Part shown: positions 32,650 through 41,642 of the stretch, one piece after another
Layout: each line of letters starts with the position of its first letter
Numbering within the stretch: the first letter of the stretch is position 1
From: Hyphomonadaceae bacterium UBA2389
Lineage (GTDB): Bacteria > Pseudomonadota > Alphaproteobacteria > Caulobacterales > Aquidulcibacteraceae
Assembly: GCA_002343395.1 (NCBI GenBank)
Contig: DDSN01000100.1
Coordinates: 1 to 50,564 of the forward strand
Length of the DNA stretch: 50,564 bases
Reading direction: 5' to 3'
The notes under the pieces: generated by a model
What the model was told of the DNA's origin: nothing
The model's database searches: none
The model's input: the letters and a program-made list of their open reading frames with translations, nothing else
Made by a program: the position numbers and the translations under genes

Positions 32650-33627
32650 ATGCCGGACCACGTTTCGCCGAAACCAACGACAGAGCAAGCGGCGTCTCCG
32701 CGCCTGATTTCCGTCGTGGTGCCAACGCGTGATCGGCCGCAGCTGCTGACGCAAGCGCTCGCGAGCATCCGGGCGCTCGAATCAGATGCGCTCCGTTTTC
32801 AGATTCTGGTCGGCGATAATGGACGTGACCCAGCGACGCGCGAAGCGGCGGCGGCGTTTGGGGCGGAGCATATTCCTGTCGCCCGCGACGGCGCGGGCGC
32901 GGCGCGAAACGCGGCGATGCGCGCCGCGCGCGGCGCTTTCATCGCGTTTCTCGACGACGACGACGTGTGGACCAGCGATCATATTGCGGGACACCTGGGA
33001 CTTCTCGAAGCCGACCCGACGCTCGATGGCGTATTTGCGCAGGTGACGAGCGTCGATCAAGATTTGCGCCCCCTGGATACATGGCCAGCGCCGCCCGGCG
33101 CTGGCGACGCGCTGGTTCGTGCGATGTTGTCAGGATACTATCCGCAGATCGGCGCCACGCTTGTGCGCGCCAGCGTGCGGGAGGCGATCGGTTTCTTTGA
33201 CGAAGCGTTGCTGGGAGATCAAGATTGGGATTGGCAGTTGCGGCTCGCGCGCCGGCGTCGTGTGGCGTTTCACGCCGCGCCCGCGGTCTTGTTCCGGCAG
33301 CGACCGCCAGGGTCATACGATGCATTGAGACTTCGTAGGCTCGGGTTCGGACGGCGTGTCTTTCTACGGCATGCGCTGCCGGAATTGCGCCTGTGGCGAT
33401 CGCCGGCGGCTTTCGCCGACGCGTACTATCGCGTGCTTGGTCAATACTATTTCTACTTTCGCGACGCGGCGATCGAGCGCGCGGCGCGCGGCGAGGCCGG
33501 CGTCTGGCGCGCTGTGTGGGGTGCGGCGCGTACGTTTCCTCTGCGTACCGCCCGTGACCTGATGTTGGGCGGAGCGATGCGCGCGGCGCTTTTCGCGGGG
33601 CGTGCGCGAGGCGGCGCCGCATCATGA
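32650..33627 (+). CDS. GT2-family glycosyltransferase
   Basis: A 325-residue GT-A enzyme from the ATG at 32650, one base after the deacetylase stop. Motifs: 'RLISVVVPTRDRPQLLTQAL' at the N-terminus, 'ILVGDNGRDPATREA' in place of the usual DDGS/T, metal-binding 'AFLDDDDVWTSDH', and the acceptor motif 'LLGDQDWDWQLRLARR'. The 'DNG' in the first motif is slightly unusual but seen in this group. Its stop overlaps the start of the next GT2 gene (ATGA). The donor is unknown. Confidence 0.87.
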   Translation: MPDHVSPKPTTEQAASPRLISVVVPTRDRPQLLTQALASIRALESDALRFQILVGDNGRDPATREAAAAFGAEHIPVARDGAGAARNAAMRAARGAFIAFLDDDDVWTSDHIAGHLGLLEADPTLDGVFAQVTSVDQDLRPLDTWPAPPGAGDALVRAMLSGYYPQIGATLVRASVREAIGFFDEALLGDQDWDWQLRLARRRRVAFHAAPAVLFRQRPPGSYDALRLRRLGFGRRVFLRHALPELRLWRSPAAFADAYYRVLGQYYFYFRDAAIERAARGEAGVWRAVWGAARTFPLRTARDLMLGGAMRAALFAGRARGGAAS

Positions 33628-34739
33628 GTCGCGTCGACGTTCTCATCCCCGTCTACAATATGGCGGCGACCCTTGACGCGTCCATCGATAGCATCCGCAG
33701 GCAGACGCTCGCCGACATTCGCATCATTGTTGTCGATGACGGATCAACCGATGAAACGCCGTCGCTACTGGCGGATATCGCGAAGCGGGACGCGCGCATT
33801 GTCGTTGCGACGCAATCGAACGGCGGCATTGTTTCCGCGCTCAATCTTGGGCTTTCGCGCTGTACGGCGGAGTTCGTGGCGCGGTTCGACGCCGATGACA
33901 TTGCCTACCCCACGCGACTGGAACGGCAACTGGCCTACATGGAGATGCACCCTGAATGCGTTGCGGTCGGGTGCGCGGTGGAGCACATGGACGAGGGCGG
34001 CGCCCCGCTTCACGGGCTGCCGCAAACGGGCTCTCCCTCCGACGCCATAGCCGATAAGGCGCCGGCGCTTGAACCTTATATCGTGCATCCGTTTTTGTTC
34101 GCGCGACGCGCGGCGATCGAGACTGTCGGCGGGTATCGGCACGTGCCGAACTCCGAAGATAGCGATCTGCTCTGGCGGTTGTCCGAACACGGCGCGCTTG
34201 TCAATCTGCCGGATGTGTTGGGGTGTTATCGTGTTCATACGGCGAGCATTTCAAGCTCAATAATCGGCGGTCGCGTGATGGCGGTTGGGTCGCAACTTGG
34301 CGCCTTGTCGGCCCTGCGTCGGCGAGCCGGGGCGCCTGACATCGTGTTTAAGCCCGACTTGGCGCGGGGCCTCAAGGCGGCGAGCGCATTGGAGCGCATG
34401 GTTGAAGAGGCGAGCGTGTTGCTCAACTCCGACGAGCGTCAGCGACTGCGCATCGCCAGCGCGGCGAAGCTCATGGAGCTCGCGCGGTATCGCCCCTTCG
34501 AGATCGATTTGAGCGACGCCGCCTTCATTCGCGGTGCGCTGGCGCTCCTTGCGACGCTGTCGCGCGAGAACGCCAAGGAAGTTTCCTGGTATGTCACGGT
34601 CACCGCCGCGCGGTTGGCGCGCAAGGGTCGCATTCGCGAGGCGATTGCGCTGACGCCGCCTGCGCTCGCGCCGGTCGCGGCCGCGCGCTACGTGGCGTCG
34701 TTCGCGGGGGCTACACGCCGTCCTTCAAACGCCGCTTAA
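33624..34739 (+). CDS. GT2-family glycosyltransferase
   Basis: A 371-residue GT-A glycosyltransferase. 'VDVLIPVYNMAATLDASIDS', 'IIVVDDGSTDETPSLLADIA', the DxD-type 'ARFDADDIAYPTRLERQ' and the acceptor motif 'NSEDSDLLWRLSEHG' are all canonical. The C-terminal 120 residues form a helical extension. It closes the plus-strand block and converges on a minus-strand glycosyltransferase with a 29-bp overlap of coding ends. It probably adds one sugar of the repeat unit. Confidence 0.9.
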   Translation: MSRVDVLIPVYNMAATLDASIDSIRRQTLADIRIIVVDDGSTDETPSLLADIAKRDARIVVATQSNGGIVSALNLGLSRCTAEFVARFDADDIAYPTRLERQLAYMEMHPECVAVGCAVEHMDEGGAPLHGLPQTGSPSDAIADKAPALEPYIVHPFLFARRAAIETVGGYRHVPNSEDSDLLWRLSEHGALVNLPDVLGCYRVHTASISSSIIGGRVMAVGSQLGALSALRRRAGAPDIVFKPDLARGLKAASALERMVEEASVLLNSDERQRLRIASAAKLMELARYRPFEIDLSDAAFIRGALALLATLSRENAKEVSWYVTVTAARLARKGRIREAIALTPPALAPVAAARYVASFAGATRRPSNAA

Positions 34740-36354
34740 GCCATTCAGGCGCAAGATAGCGAAGCGCTTCGGACGCGCTGCGGAAGCCGCCAGCGGCGCG
34801 CACTTCGCTCCAGTGCGCCAAATGCTGGTGCGTCGGCAACATCCCCATGTAATTCTTAATCCGCTCGATCGTCGGCCAGTTGCCGCCGAAGATGTCCTCG
34901 TGACGCCAATCGGGTTCTCCGAAGGAGGGGCGCTCGTCACCGGCGAGCATGGCGGCGTTGTCGAGCGGGGGAAGTTCCAGTGCTCGCGCGTAGACGCCCT
35001 CCAGCCATCGCATCCAGCCAGGAACGTTGTGTTCGCGGGCGACCGCCAGCCGGCTCGCTTCTCCGATCGCCGCGCGCTTTTCTCCATCCTCGATGAGTTC
35101 TGAGAGAATGGCGCGATACTGCTCGAAGTCACGCGCGACGGCGACGTTGCCCACCAACGCGACGTGATTGATGCCGAATATGCGCGTTTCATCGGGGTAA
35201 GGGAAAATCGTTACAGAGGGCGCGCCATATCCGGCGGCCTCCATAAGCGACGTCGAAGAGACGAAGGGGTAGGAGTCGACGTAAATATCGGCGGCTTCAA
35301 AATAAGGCCGCGGATTGGGTGTTTCGGGCAGCGAACGCAAGCGATCGCCAAAACGCGCGCGCACTGGCTGCCAGTCCTCGGGGGTTCCCGCGCCAACGAC
35401 CAGGAGCGTTGCGTTCGGATGTTTTTCCAGCAGTGGGGCGTGGATGTCGGCGAAGGTGGCGCCGCCGACAGTTTTATACTTCAGCTGCCTCGCCGCGGAG
35501 ACGAGCAGGATTGTTTCAGGCGAAACGCCGATCGCGCGTTTAGCGTCGTCGCGTGACGAGCGCCGCACCACTGATTCCGCCAAGGTTGGCATGATAATGT
35601 TGCGCTCCGGCGCCACGCCGCGCCGCGCAATTGTGAGGTCCTGAGCGGCCTCGCGTAGGTTGATCGCGAGGTGGCACACGCTCGGTCCGAACCAAAAGAG
35701 GTGATCCGCGTGATTGAGCACGAGCACGGGCTTGTGTCGGACGGGATCCGCGAACGCCATGATCGGAATGACGTCTTCGCAATATGTGTGCAATACGACC
35801 GCGTCGTAGTCGCGCGCCATCCGCCGCAATTCTCGCGCCCACGCTAGCGGGCCGCCGGGGTTTCGAGACAGATAATGGATGCCGCCGCTCGCGAAAGCTT
35901 GTTGCGCGAACGCCGGCACCGGACCCCGCTGCTGCGTTAGCACGAGCGCATGATGGCGGTCGCGATCGGCGTTGACCCACTGGCAGAGCATCTTGTTGTG
36001 CCCGCCGACGGCGCTCATCTGGGTTCCGACCTGGAGGACGCGCTTGATTTCGCGTGGCCGTGATGGCGGCTCATCAAAGGGAATGCGGCGTCCGACTTCG
36101 TTGAGCACGCGCTCCAGCTTTGGGCTCCAGAACACGCCCGCGTGGTTTTGTACGGCAATATGGGAAGCGATCGCGCAGTGAATGGCTGCGGTCGCCAATT
36201 CTCCGGCGTCAAGATAGGATCGCGCGCGCGCCGCGTAGTGGTCGAACTCCGCGTAGTTGCGCGCTATGCGCGCCGCCTGTTCCGGATGTTCGGACCGCGC
36301 CGCGGCCTCAGCCCACGCCATAGCCGATTTCCCGGCGTTCAACGCTGCCTGCAT
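34711..36354 (-). CDS. Large GT-B glycosyltransferase-like protein
   Basis: A 547-residue protein with an alpha-helical N-terminal part (about 1-90, TPR-like 'YLDAGELATAAIHCAIAS') and a GT-B core. The core has 'RVLQVGTQMSAVGGHNKMLC' at the start of the first Rossmann half. The donor half has 'TILLVSAARQLKYK', 'TLLVVGAGTPEDWQPV', 'YFEAADIYVDSYPFVSSTSL' and 'MEAAGYGAPSVT', the last being the GT4-like donor loop. The C-terminal 110 residues are extra and of unknown role. It is last in the minus-strand operon and overlaps the Wzt gene by 47 bp. A start at 36321 would reduce this to 14 bp and is equally likely. It may finish or cap the ABC-exported chain. Confidence 0.78.
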   Translation of the reverse strand: MQAALNAGKSAMAWAEAAARSEHPEQAARIARNYAEFDHYAARARSYLDAGELATAAIHCAIASHIAVQNHAGVFWSPKLERVLNEVGRRIPFDEPPSRPREIKRVLQVGTQMSAVGGHNKMLCQWVNADRDRHHALVLTQQRGPVPAFAQQAFASGGIHYLSRNPGGPLAWARELRRMARDYDAVVLHTYCEDVIPIMAFADPVRHKPVLVLNHADHLFWFGPSVCHLAINLREAAQDLTIARRGVAPERNIIMPTLAESVVRRSSRDDAKRAIGVSPETILLVSAARQLKYKTVGGATFADIHAPLLEKHPNATLLVVGAGTPEDWQPVRARFGDRLRSLPETPNPRPYFEAADIYVDSYPFVSSTSLMEAAGYGAPSVTIFPYPDETRIFGINHVALVGNVAVARDFEQYRAILSELIEDGEKRAAIGEASRLAVAREHNVPGWMRWLEGVYARALELPPLDNAAMLAGDERPSFGEPDWRHEDIFGGNWPTIERIKNYMGMLPTHQHLAHWSEVRAAGGFRSASEALRYLAPEWLKRRLKDGV

Positions 36355-37576
36355 TCACGGTCCATGCGCCCGGCTCGTGATAGACGCCATAGGCGTTCGC
36401 CGCGAACACAGGGTGGTTCACATGGAAACGTCCGCCGATCTGGGCGCACAGCATCTGTCCTTTCGCATCGCGTACGATCGCATTTACGACGTAGAGATCT
36501 GACACCAGCTTGATCGGCGGCGTCCGCAGTTCGATGACGCCTTCACCCTCCAGGCAGGAAAGGGGAACGCCGTCCGCCGCTGAGGAGTAGGTCGTGCAAC
36601 TGGTTTCGTCATCGCGGTCGATGCCGATGCGAATGTCTGGGTTTTCAATCCGTCCCTCGGCGCGATAGCGCAAACGGATGAGCATTGTGTCGCCAAACGC
36701 GAACACCGTGCTGGGGCGCCCGTCGGCGGTGAGCAGCTCCACATCCGTGAAGCGCACGCGCGCGCCGCCGTCGGCGGGATGGAACCATGGCGTGTCAGCG
36801 AGCTTGCTGTCTTGTTCGTAGCGGCGGAGGCCTTCGGCCGTCGGGCCGTCGTAAACAACCTCGCCTTTCTTCAGGTAGATCACGCGTTGGCACATGCTCT
36901 TGATCGAGAACATGTTGTGCGAAACGAAGAGAATGGTGGCGCCCTTACGCTCAAGCTGTCGCGCGAAATTCATGCATTTGCGCTGGAAGGCGTAGTCGCC
37001 GACCGCGAGCACCTCGTCGAGCAGGAGGATGTCGGGGTCGAGATGCGCCGCGACCGCGAAGGCGAGGCGCACATACATGCCGCTTGAATACCGCTTAACC
37101 GGGGTGTCGATGAAGTCGGCGATCTCGGCGAATTCAATAATGGCGTCGAACTTGGCGGCGACTTCCTTGCGGCTCATGCCGAGGATCGAGCCGTAAAGAA
37201 AAACGTTCTCGCGCCCGGTCAGTTCGTGGTGAAAGCCGGTGCCTACCTCCAGGAGCGCGCCGAGGCGGCCGCGCACTTGGATGCCGCCCGTCGTCGGCGT
37301 GGTAATGCGCGAAAGCAGCTTAAGCAACGTGGATTTGCCGGCGCCGTTGAGGCCGATAATGCCGACGTTCTCACCCTTCTCGATATCGAAGCTGGCGTCC
37401 TTCAGGGCCCAAAACGTATTGCGCTCCGCCGCGGCCGTGCGCTCGGCGCTTGAACGGAACACGTTTGCCGCTCCAGCCGCGACGAGGTCGCGCAGGGAGT
37501 CATGTCGCTCGGAGCGCAGCAACCGGCGATACCGCTTGCCCACGCCGCGCGCGCTGATGGCGAGGTTCGAGTCCAT
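36308..37576 (-). CDS. wzt: Wzt-type ABC transporter ATPase with C-terminal extension
   Basis: A 422-residue ATPase of an O-antigen or capsule ABC exporter. The Walker A motif is 'GLNGAGKST' (75-83), the signature 'YSSGMYVRLAFAVAAHLDPD', the Walker B 'ILLLDEVLAVGD' and the H-loop 'FVSHNM'. Residues about 270-422 are a beta-rich domain ('RVRFTDVELLTADG', then 'PSTVFAFGDTMLIRLRYRAE') like the Wzt carbohydrate-binding domain that recognises the modified non-reducing end of the chain. The ATG at 37576 was chosen because it shares its first base with the stop of the permease gene (TGATG). The longer frame to 37708 is a shadow of the permease gene. Confidence 0.92.
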   Translation of the reverse strand: MDSNLAISARGVGKRYRRLLRSERHDSLRDLVAAGAANVFRSSAERTAAAERNTFWALKDASFDIEKGENVGIIGLNGAGKSTLLKLLSRITTPTTGGIQVRGRLGALLEVGTGFHHELTGRENVFLYGSILGMSRKEVAAKFDAIIEFAEIADFIDTPVKRYSSGMYVRLAFAVAAHLDPDILLLDEVLAVGDYAFQRKCMNFARQLERKGATILFVSHNMFSIKSMCQRVIYLKKGEVVYDGPTAEGLRRYEQDSKLADTPWFHPADGGARVRFTDVELLTADGRPSTVFAFGDTMLIRLRYRAEGRIENPDIRIGIDRDDETSCTTYSSAADGVPLSCLEGEGVIELRTPPIKLVSDLYVVNAIVRDAKGQMLCAQIGGRFHVNHPVFAANAYGVYHEPGAWTVNAGSVERREIGYGVG

Positions 37577-38433
37577 CAGATCACGTCCGCGAAAGTGCGT
37601 TCCATGCGTCGGAAGAAGACCAATCCGGCAGCGAGCAGAACGATAATCGCCGCCGCGCTGATGGCGAGCGCGCCGACATTGAGTTCTCCCAGGCCGAATA
37701 CGGCCCAACGGAAACCTTCGATCACCCCGACCATGGGGTTAAGCGAATAAAGCCACCGCCATGCCTCCGGCACCAAGGTGAGCGGATAGACTATCGGACT
37801 CGCGTACATCCACAGCTGAATCATAAAGGGCAAGGTGTGCTTAATGTCGCGGAAGCGAACGTTGATCGGGCCAAGCCAAAGCCCAACGGATAGCGCGAGC
37901 AACAACGCGACGATCATGAGCGGGGGAATAAACACCATACGCCAGCTGGGCGCGAAACCGAAGAACGCCATGAGGACGACAAGCACCGCAAAGGCGATGC
38001 AAAAATCAATCAGCGGCGAGATCACGTTCGCCAGCGGCATGATCAGCCGCGGGAAGTACACTTTGCGCACAAGCTCCGCGTCGCTCACCAGGCCGAGGCC
38101 CGCGCGGCGGATCGCTTCCGAAAAATAGAACCACGGCAAATAGGCGGCGAACGCATAGAGCGGGTAGGGAACGCCTTCAGACGGCATGCGCGCGAAGATG
38201 CCGAAAACGATCGTGAAAATCGCGACCGCGAACAGCGGTTGAATGATCGCCCATGCGGCGCCCAACGCCGCTTGCTTATACAGGACCTGGATGTCGCGCA
38301 TCGTTAGCACGATGAGCAACTCGCGATAGCGCCACACAGCGCCGAGATCGAGGTCGAACCACCCGCGATCGGGGCGGATCTCGACGATCTGGTCGGAAGA
38401 GGGCGTGTGCGCGGCCGCCGCCTCCATCGTCAT
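37576..38433 (-). CDS. wzm: Wzm-type ABC transporter permease
   Basis: A 285-residue ABC-2 membrane permease with six predicted spans. The N-terminal 'LIVLTMRDIQVLYKQAALGA' amphipathic interface helix and 'AWAIIQPLFAVAIFTIVFGI' are typical of TagG/Wzm/KpsM proteins. With Wzt it would flip a complete lipid-linked polysaccharide across the inner membrane. It is coupled to the ATPase gene by TGATG and follows the aminotransferase gene by one base. No Wzx or Wzy homologue is in the window, so this is the only visible flipping system. Confidence 0.93.
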   Translation of the reverse strand: MTMEAAAAHTPSSDQIVEIRPDRGWFDLDLGAVWRYRELLIVLTMRDIQVLYKQAALGAAWAIIQPLFAVAIFTIVFGIFARMPSEGVPYPLYAFAAYLPWFYFSEAIRRAGLGLVSDAELVRKVYFPRLIMPLANVISPLIDFCIAFAVLVVLMAFFGFAPSWRMVFIPPLMIVALLLALSVGLWLGPINVRFRDIKHTLPFMIQLWMYASPIVYPLTLVPEAWRWLYSLNPMVGVIEGFRWAVFGLGELNVGALAISAAAIIVLLAAGLVFFRRMERTFADVI

Positions 38434-38434
38434 G

Positions 38435-39562
38435 TTATGCGCAAGCCCGTTTCAGCGTTTCCGCGACCTGGAGTTGCTCCTCGTCAGTCATTTGGTGATA
38501 CAATGGCAGAATGATGCGGCGATCCTGGGCGAACTCTGAATTGGGCAACTCCCAGCCGTTCCTGTAGCCATCTTCCCGATGCGCACACATGATGCCGCGC
38601 CGCGTCGCGATGCCGGCGTCGAGCATGGCCTGCATCACGGCGCGCTGGTCGCAACGCGCGGGAAGCGTCACGCTGTAGCTTTGCCAGTTCGAGCGGCGGT
38701 TGGCCGGCTCACGCGGCGTTTCGATGCCGAGGTTGTTTGCAAGCAACTCGTCATAGCGCTTCGCGAGGCGCCGGCGTGTGGCGACGATTTCAGGGACGCG
38801 CTTCAGTTGCTCGCGGCCAACCGCTGCTTGAATGTCCGTCATGCGATAATTGTAGCCCAGTACAGGGTGGGTTTCGAAAATCACCTGGTTGGAGCCATGG
38901 CGCACCGTATCGGGCACGCTCATGGCGTGTTGCCGCAGTAGCTTGAACTGCTTGTCATAGGCGGGGTTGCACGTTGTGAGCATGCCGCCGTCGCCCGTCG
39001 AGACGATCTTGCGCGGGTGGAATGAGAACGCGGCGATGTCGCCGCGCGGCGCGCCGATTTTTTCCCACTGCCCGCCGATTTCAACTTCAGAGCCAATCGC
39101 GCACGCCGCGTCCTCAACCACGGCGACGCCATGTTTGACGCCGATCGCCACGATCGCATCCACATCGCATGGCATGCCAATCTGATGAACGCACAGGATC
39201 GCCTTGGTTCTCGGCGTGATCGCGGCTTCGATGAGGTTGGGATCGATGTTGAAAGTTTCGAGTTCTATGTCGACGAACACCGGGGTGGCGCCGCAATAGC
39301 GCACTGCGTTGGCGGTCGCGATGTAGGAGTGCGAAACAGTGATGACTTCGTCGCCAGCGCCGACGCCGACAGCGAGCAGCGCGAGGTGCAGAGCCGTCGT
39401 GCAGTTCGAAACCGCCGTCGCGTGCGGCGCGCCCACGAAGTCGGCGAATTCCTTCTCGAAAGCCGCGACCTCCGGGCCTTGCGTGACCCAACCGGACAGG
39501 ATCACGCGCGCGGCGGCTTGCGCCTCGCGCTCATCCATCAGGGGCTTCATCAAAGGGATCAT
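38435..39562 (-). CDS. DegT/DnrJ/EryC1/StrS-family sugar aminotransferase
   Basis: A 375-residue PLP enzyme that aminates a nucleotide-linked keto-sugar. The internal aldimine lysine is K185 in 'AFSFHPRKIVSTGDGGM', with the PLP-phosphate contacts in 'SNCTTALHLALLAVGVGAGD' and 'VEDAACAIGSE'. 'GYNYRMTDIQAAVGREQL' is the usual family signature. The ATG at 39562 shares bases with the epimerase stop (TGATG). It is distinct from the second aminotransferase in the operon (40.5 kb), so two amino sugars, or two positions, may be made. The specific substrate cannot be read from sequence. Confidence 0.9.
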   Translation of the reverse strand: MIPLMKPLMDEREAQAAARVILSGWVTQGPEVAAFEKEFADFVGAPHATAVSNCTTALHLALLAVGVGAGDEVITVSHSYIATANAVRYCGATPVFVDIELETFNIDPNLIEAAITPRTKAILCVHQIGMPCDVDAIVAIGVKHGVAVVEDAACAIGSEVEIGGQWEKIGAPRGDIAAFSFHPRKIVSTGDGGMLTTCNPAYDKQFKLLRQHAMSVPDTVRHGSNQVIFETHPVLGYNYRMTDIQAAVGREQLKRVPEIVATRRRLAKRYDELLANNLGIETPREPANRRSNWQSYSVTLPARCDQRAVMQAMLDAGIATRRGIMCAHREDGYRNGWELPNSEFAQDRRIILPLYHQMTDEEQLQVAETLKRACA

Positions 39563-40530
39563 CAGGCGACGCGCTCTTTGTTGGCGCGCCACCAGGTCAC
39601 CAACCGTGCAAGGCCTTCCTCTAACCCCACGTCGGCTCGGAAGCCCAGGAGGCGTTCGGCCTTCTTGGTGCAGGCGAGGCGCCGTGACACGGGATTGACT
39701 TTGCGCTCGGGGCCGAACTCGGGGCTCATTTCCTTCCCCATGACGCGCATAAGCGCGTGCGCGAGTTGAAGCAGGCTCGTCTCCACCCCGGAGGCGACGT
39801 TGAAGATTTCGTCGGTTACGTCGGACTTGAGGCCAAGCACATTAGCGCGCGCGACATCATCTATGTAGACGAAATCCATGGTGGTGCCGCCATCGCCGAG
39901 GATCAGCGGCGGAAGGCCGGCGTCGATGCGCTCCATCCAACGGATGAGCACCTCCGTGTACTTGCCGTGAATGTCCATGCGCGGGCCGTACACGTTGAAA
40001 TATCGGAATGCGACATAGGACGTGTCGTACATGTCGTTGAACGAGCGCAGCAGGCCCTCGAGCATCACTTTTGATGCGCCGTACCAGGTGCGGTTGTTGT
40101 AAGGGTGATGCTCCTCGGTCGTGGGGAAGGTATCGGCCAAACCGTACACCGATGCCGATGAAGCGGTGACAAAACGCTTCACGCCGGCGAGATGGGCCGC
40201 TTCCAGCACATTGTATGTGCCGTCGCACATGACTTCGAGCGCTTCTCGCGGCTCGGCGGCGCAGGCCGTGATCCGCAGCGTGGCCATGTGAATGACGGCA
40301 TCCATACCCTCAGTCACGCGGCGGGTCGCCTCCACATCTCTGATGTCGCCCTTGATGAGTTCGACGCGCTTGTCGTTCATCAGATGCGCAACGTTGTCGA
40401 GCGAGCCGCGCACCAAGTTGTCATAGATGACGATCTTGGCGGGGTTTTCCAGCAATATCTGGTCGATGGTCGTGGAACCGATCAGCCCGCATCCGCCGGT
40501 AACGAGTATCTTCGAGCCTTCGACAATCAT
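39562..40530 (-). CDS. NAD-dependent sugar epimerase/dehydratase (extended SDR)
   Basis: A 322-residue extended short-chain dehydrogenase. 'ILVTGGCGLIGST' binds NAD(P), 'IYDNLVRGSLDNV' follows, 'VTASSASVYG' holds the catalytic serine, and 'WYGASK' holds the Tyr-x3-Lys pair. The C-terminal half has 'FRYFNVYGPRMDI' and 'FVYIDDVARANVLGL'. It is like UDP-GlcNAc/UDP-glucose 4-epimerases and related nucleotide-sugar enzymes. The ATG at 40530 overlaps the aminotransferase stop (ATGA), so the longer frame to 40764 is rejected. It is adjacent to aminotransferases on both sides. Confidence 0.9.
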   Translation of the reverse strand: MIVEGSKILVTGGCGLIGSTTIDQILLENPAKIVIYDNLVRGSLDNVAHLMNDKRVELIKGDIRDVEATRRVTEGMDAVIHMATLRITACAAEPREALEVMCDGTYNVLEAAHLAGVKRFVTASSASVYGLADTFPTTEEHHPYNNRTWYGASKVMLEGLLRSFNDMYDTSYVAFRYFNVYGPRMDIHGKYTEVLIRWMERIDAGLPPLILGDGGTTMDFVYIDDVARANVLGLKSDVTDEIFNVASGVETSLLQLAHALMRVMGKEMSPEFGPERKVNPVSRRLACTKKAERLLGFRADVGLEEGLARLVTWWRANKERVA

Positions 40531-41642
40531 GCCGCAAGCTCCGCGGTCTTGTGGAGGTCGGCGACGGCGGCGACGACCTGTTCCTGCATGCTCGCCGTCA
40601 GTTCTGGATACATGGGAAGGGACAACTGCTCCGCCGCGGCTTTTTCCGCATGAGGGAATTCGCCGACCTTGTAGCCGAGGTCCTCGTAGGCGGGGAGGCG
40701 GTGAATGGCGATCGGATAGTGGATCCCGGTTTGGATGCCTTTCGCTGACAGCGCGTCCTGCCATGCTTGGCGCCCGCGGGTGCGGGTCGAATAGATGTGA
40801 TAGACGTGACGCGCTTGGGGTTGCACGAACGGCGTCGGCACGCCCGAGCCCGCGAACATTTCGTCATAACGCCGTGCCGCGGCGCGGCGCGCCTCCGTCC
40901 ACTGCTCAAGATATTTCAGCTTCACTCGCAAGATCGCGCCCTGCATGCCTTCAAGCCGCATGTTGTAGCCTTTGAGCACATGCATATACTTCTTTTCCGC
41001 GCCCCAGTCGCGCAGCATGCGGATTTTGCGCGCGTACTCGGCGTCGTTGGTCGTCGTCGCGCCGCCTTCGCCATAGGCGCCAAGATTTTTGCCGGGATAA
41101 AAGCTGAATGCGGCCATGTCGCCGATGCCGCCGACGCGCTTGCCGTTCCACTCCGCGCCATGAGCCTGGCAGGCGTCTTCTATCACGACGAGGCCGTGCT
41201 TCTTGGCGATGCTCATGATCGCGTCCATGTCGCACGCCTGGCCGTAGAGATGGACCGGCAGGATCGCCTTGGTGCGCGGCGTAATAGCGGCCTCGATCTT
41301 GGCGGGGTCGATGAGATAGGTGGCGGGATCGATATCGACGAACACCGGCTTCGCGCCAGTGTACCAGATCGCCGCGACGCTGGCGACGAAGGTGAAAGGG
41401 GTCGTGATCACTTCATCGCCCGCGCCGATGTCGGCGGCGAGCAAAGCGAGATGAAGCGCGCTGGTGCCGTTGTTCACGCCCATGCAATGATCGGCGCCGC
41501 AATAAGCGGCGAACTCGTTTTCAAACGCCGCGACCTCCGCGCCCAGGATGAACTGGGTGTTGTCGAGGATGTGTTGGATAGCGGCGTCGATTTCCGGCTT
41601 GATGCTCAGATATTGCGCCTTGAGGTCGACAAACGGGATCAC
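40527..41642 (-). CDS. DegT-family aminotransferase, WbpE-like
   Basis: A 371-residue PLP-dependent aminotransferase. K185 in 'FSFYPGKNLGAYGEGGA' is the aldimine lysine, and 'VNNGTSALHLALLAADIGAG' binds PLP phosphate. 'YGQACDMDAIMSIAKKHGLV' and the first residues 'MIPFVDLKAQYLSIKPEID' strongly recall WbpE-type enzymes that aminate UDP-3-keto-GlcNAcA. It is encoded directly after a Gfo/Idh-type dehydrogenase (WbpB-like) and near an LbH acetyltransferase (WbpD-like), the order of the UDP-diacetamido-uronate pathway. It overlaps both neighbours by four bases. Confidence 0.9.
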   Translation of the reverse strand: MIPFVDLKAQYLSIKPEIDAAIQHILDNTQFILGAEVAAFENEFAAYCGADHCMGVNNGTSALHLALLAADIGAGDEVITTPFTFVASVAAIWYTGAKPVFVDIDPATYLIDPAKIEAAITPRTKAILPVHLYGQACDMDAIMSIAKKHGLVVIEDACQAHGAEWNGKRVGGIGDMAAFSFYPGKNLGAYGEGGATTTNDAEYARKIRMLRDWGAEKKYMHVLKGYNMRLEGMQGAILRVKLKYLEQWTEARRAAARRYDEMFAGSGVPTPFVQPQARHVYHIYSTRTRGRQAWQDALSAKGIQTGIHYPIAIHRLPAYEDLGYKVGEFPHAEKAAAEQLSLPMYPELTASMQEQVVAAVADLHKTAELAA

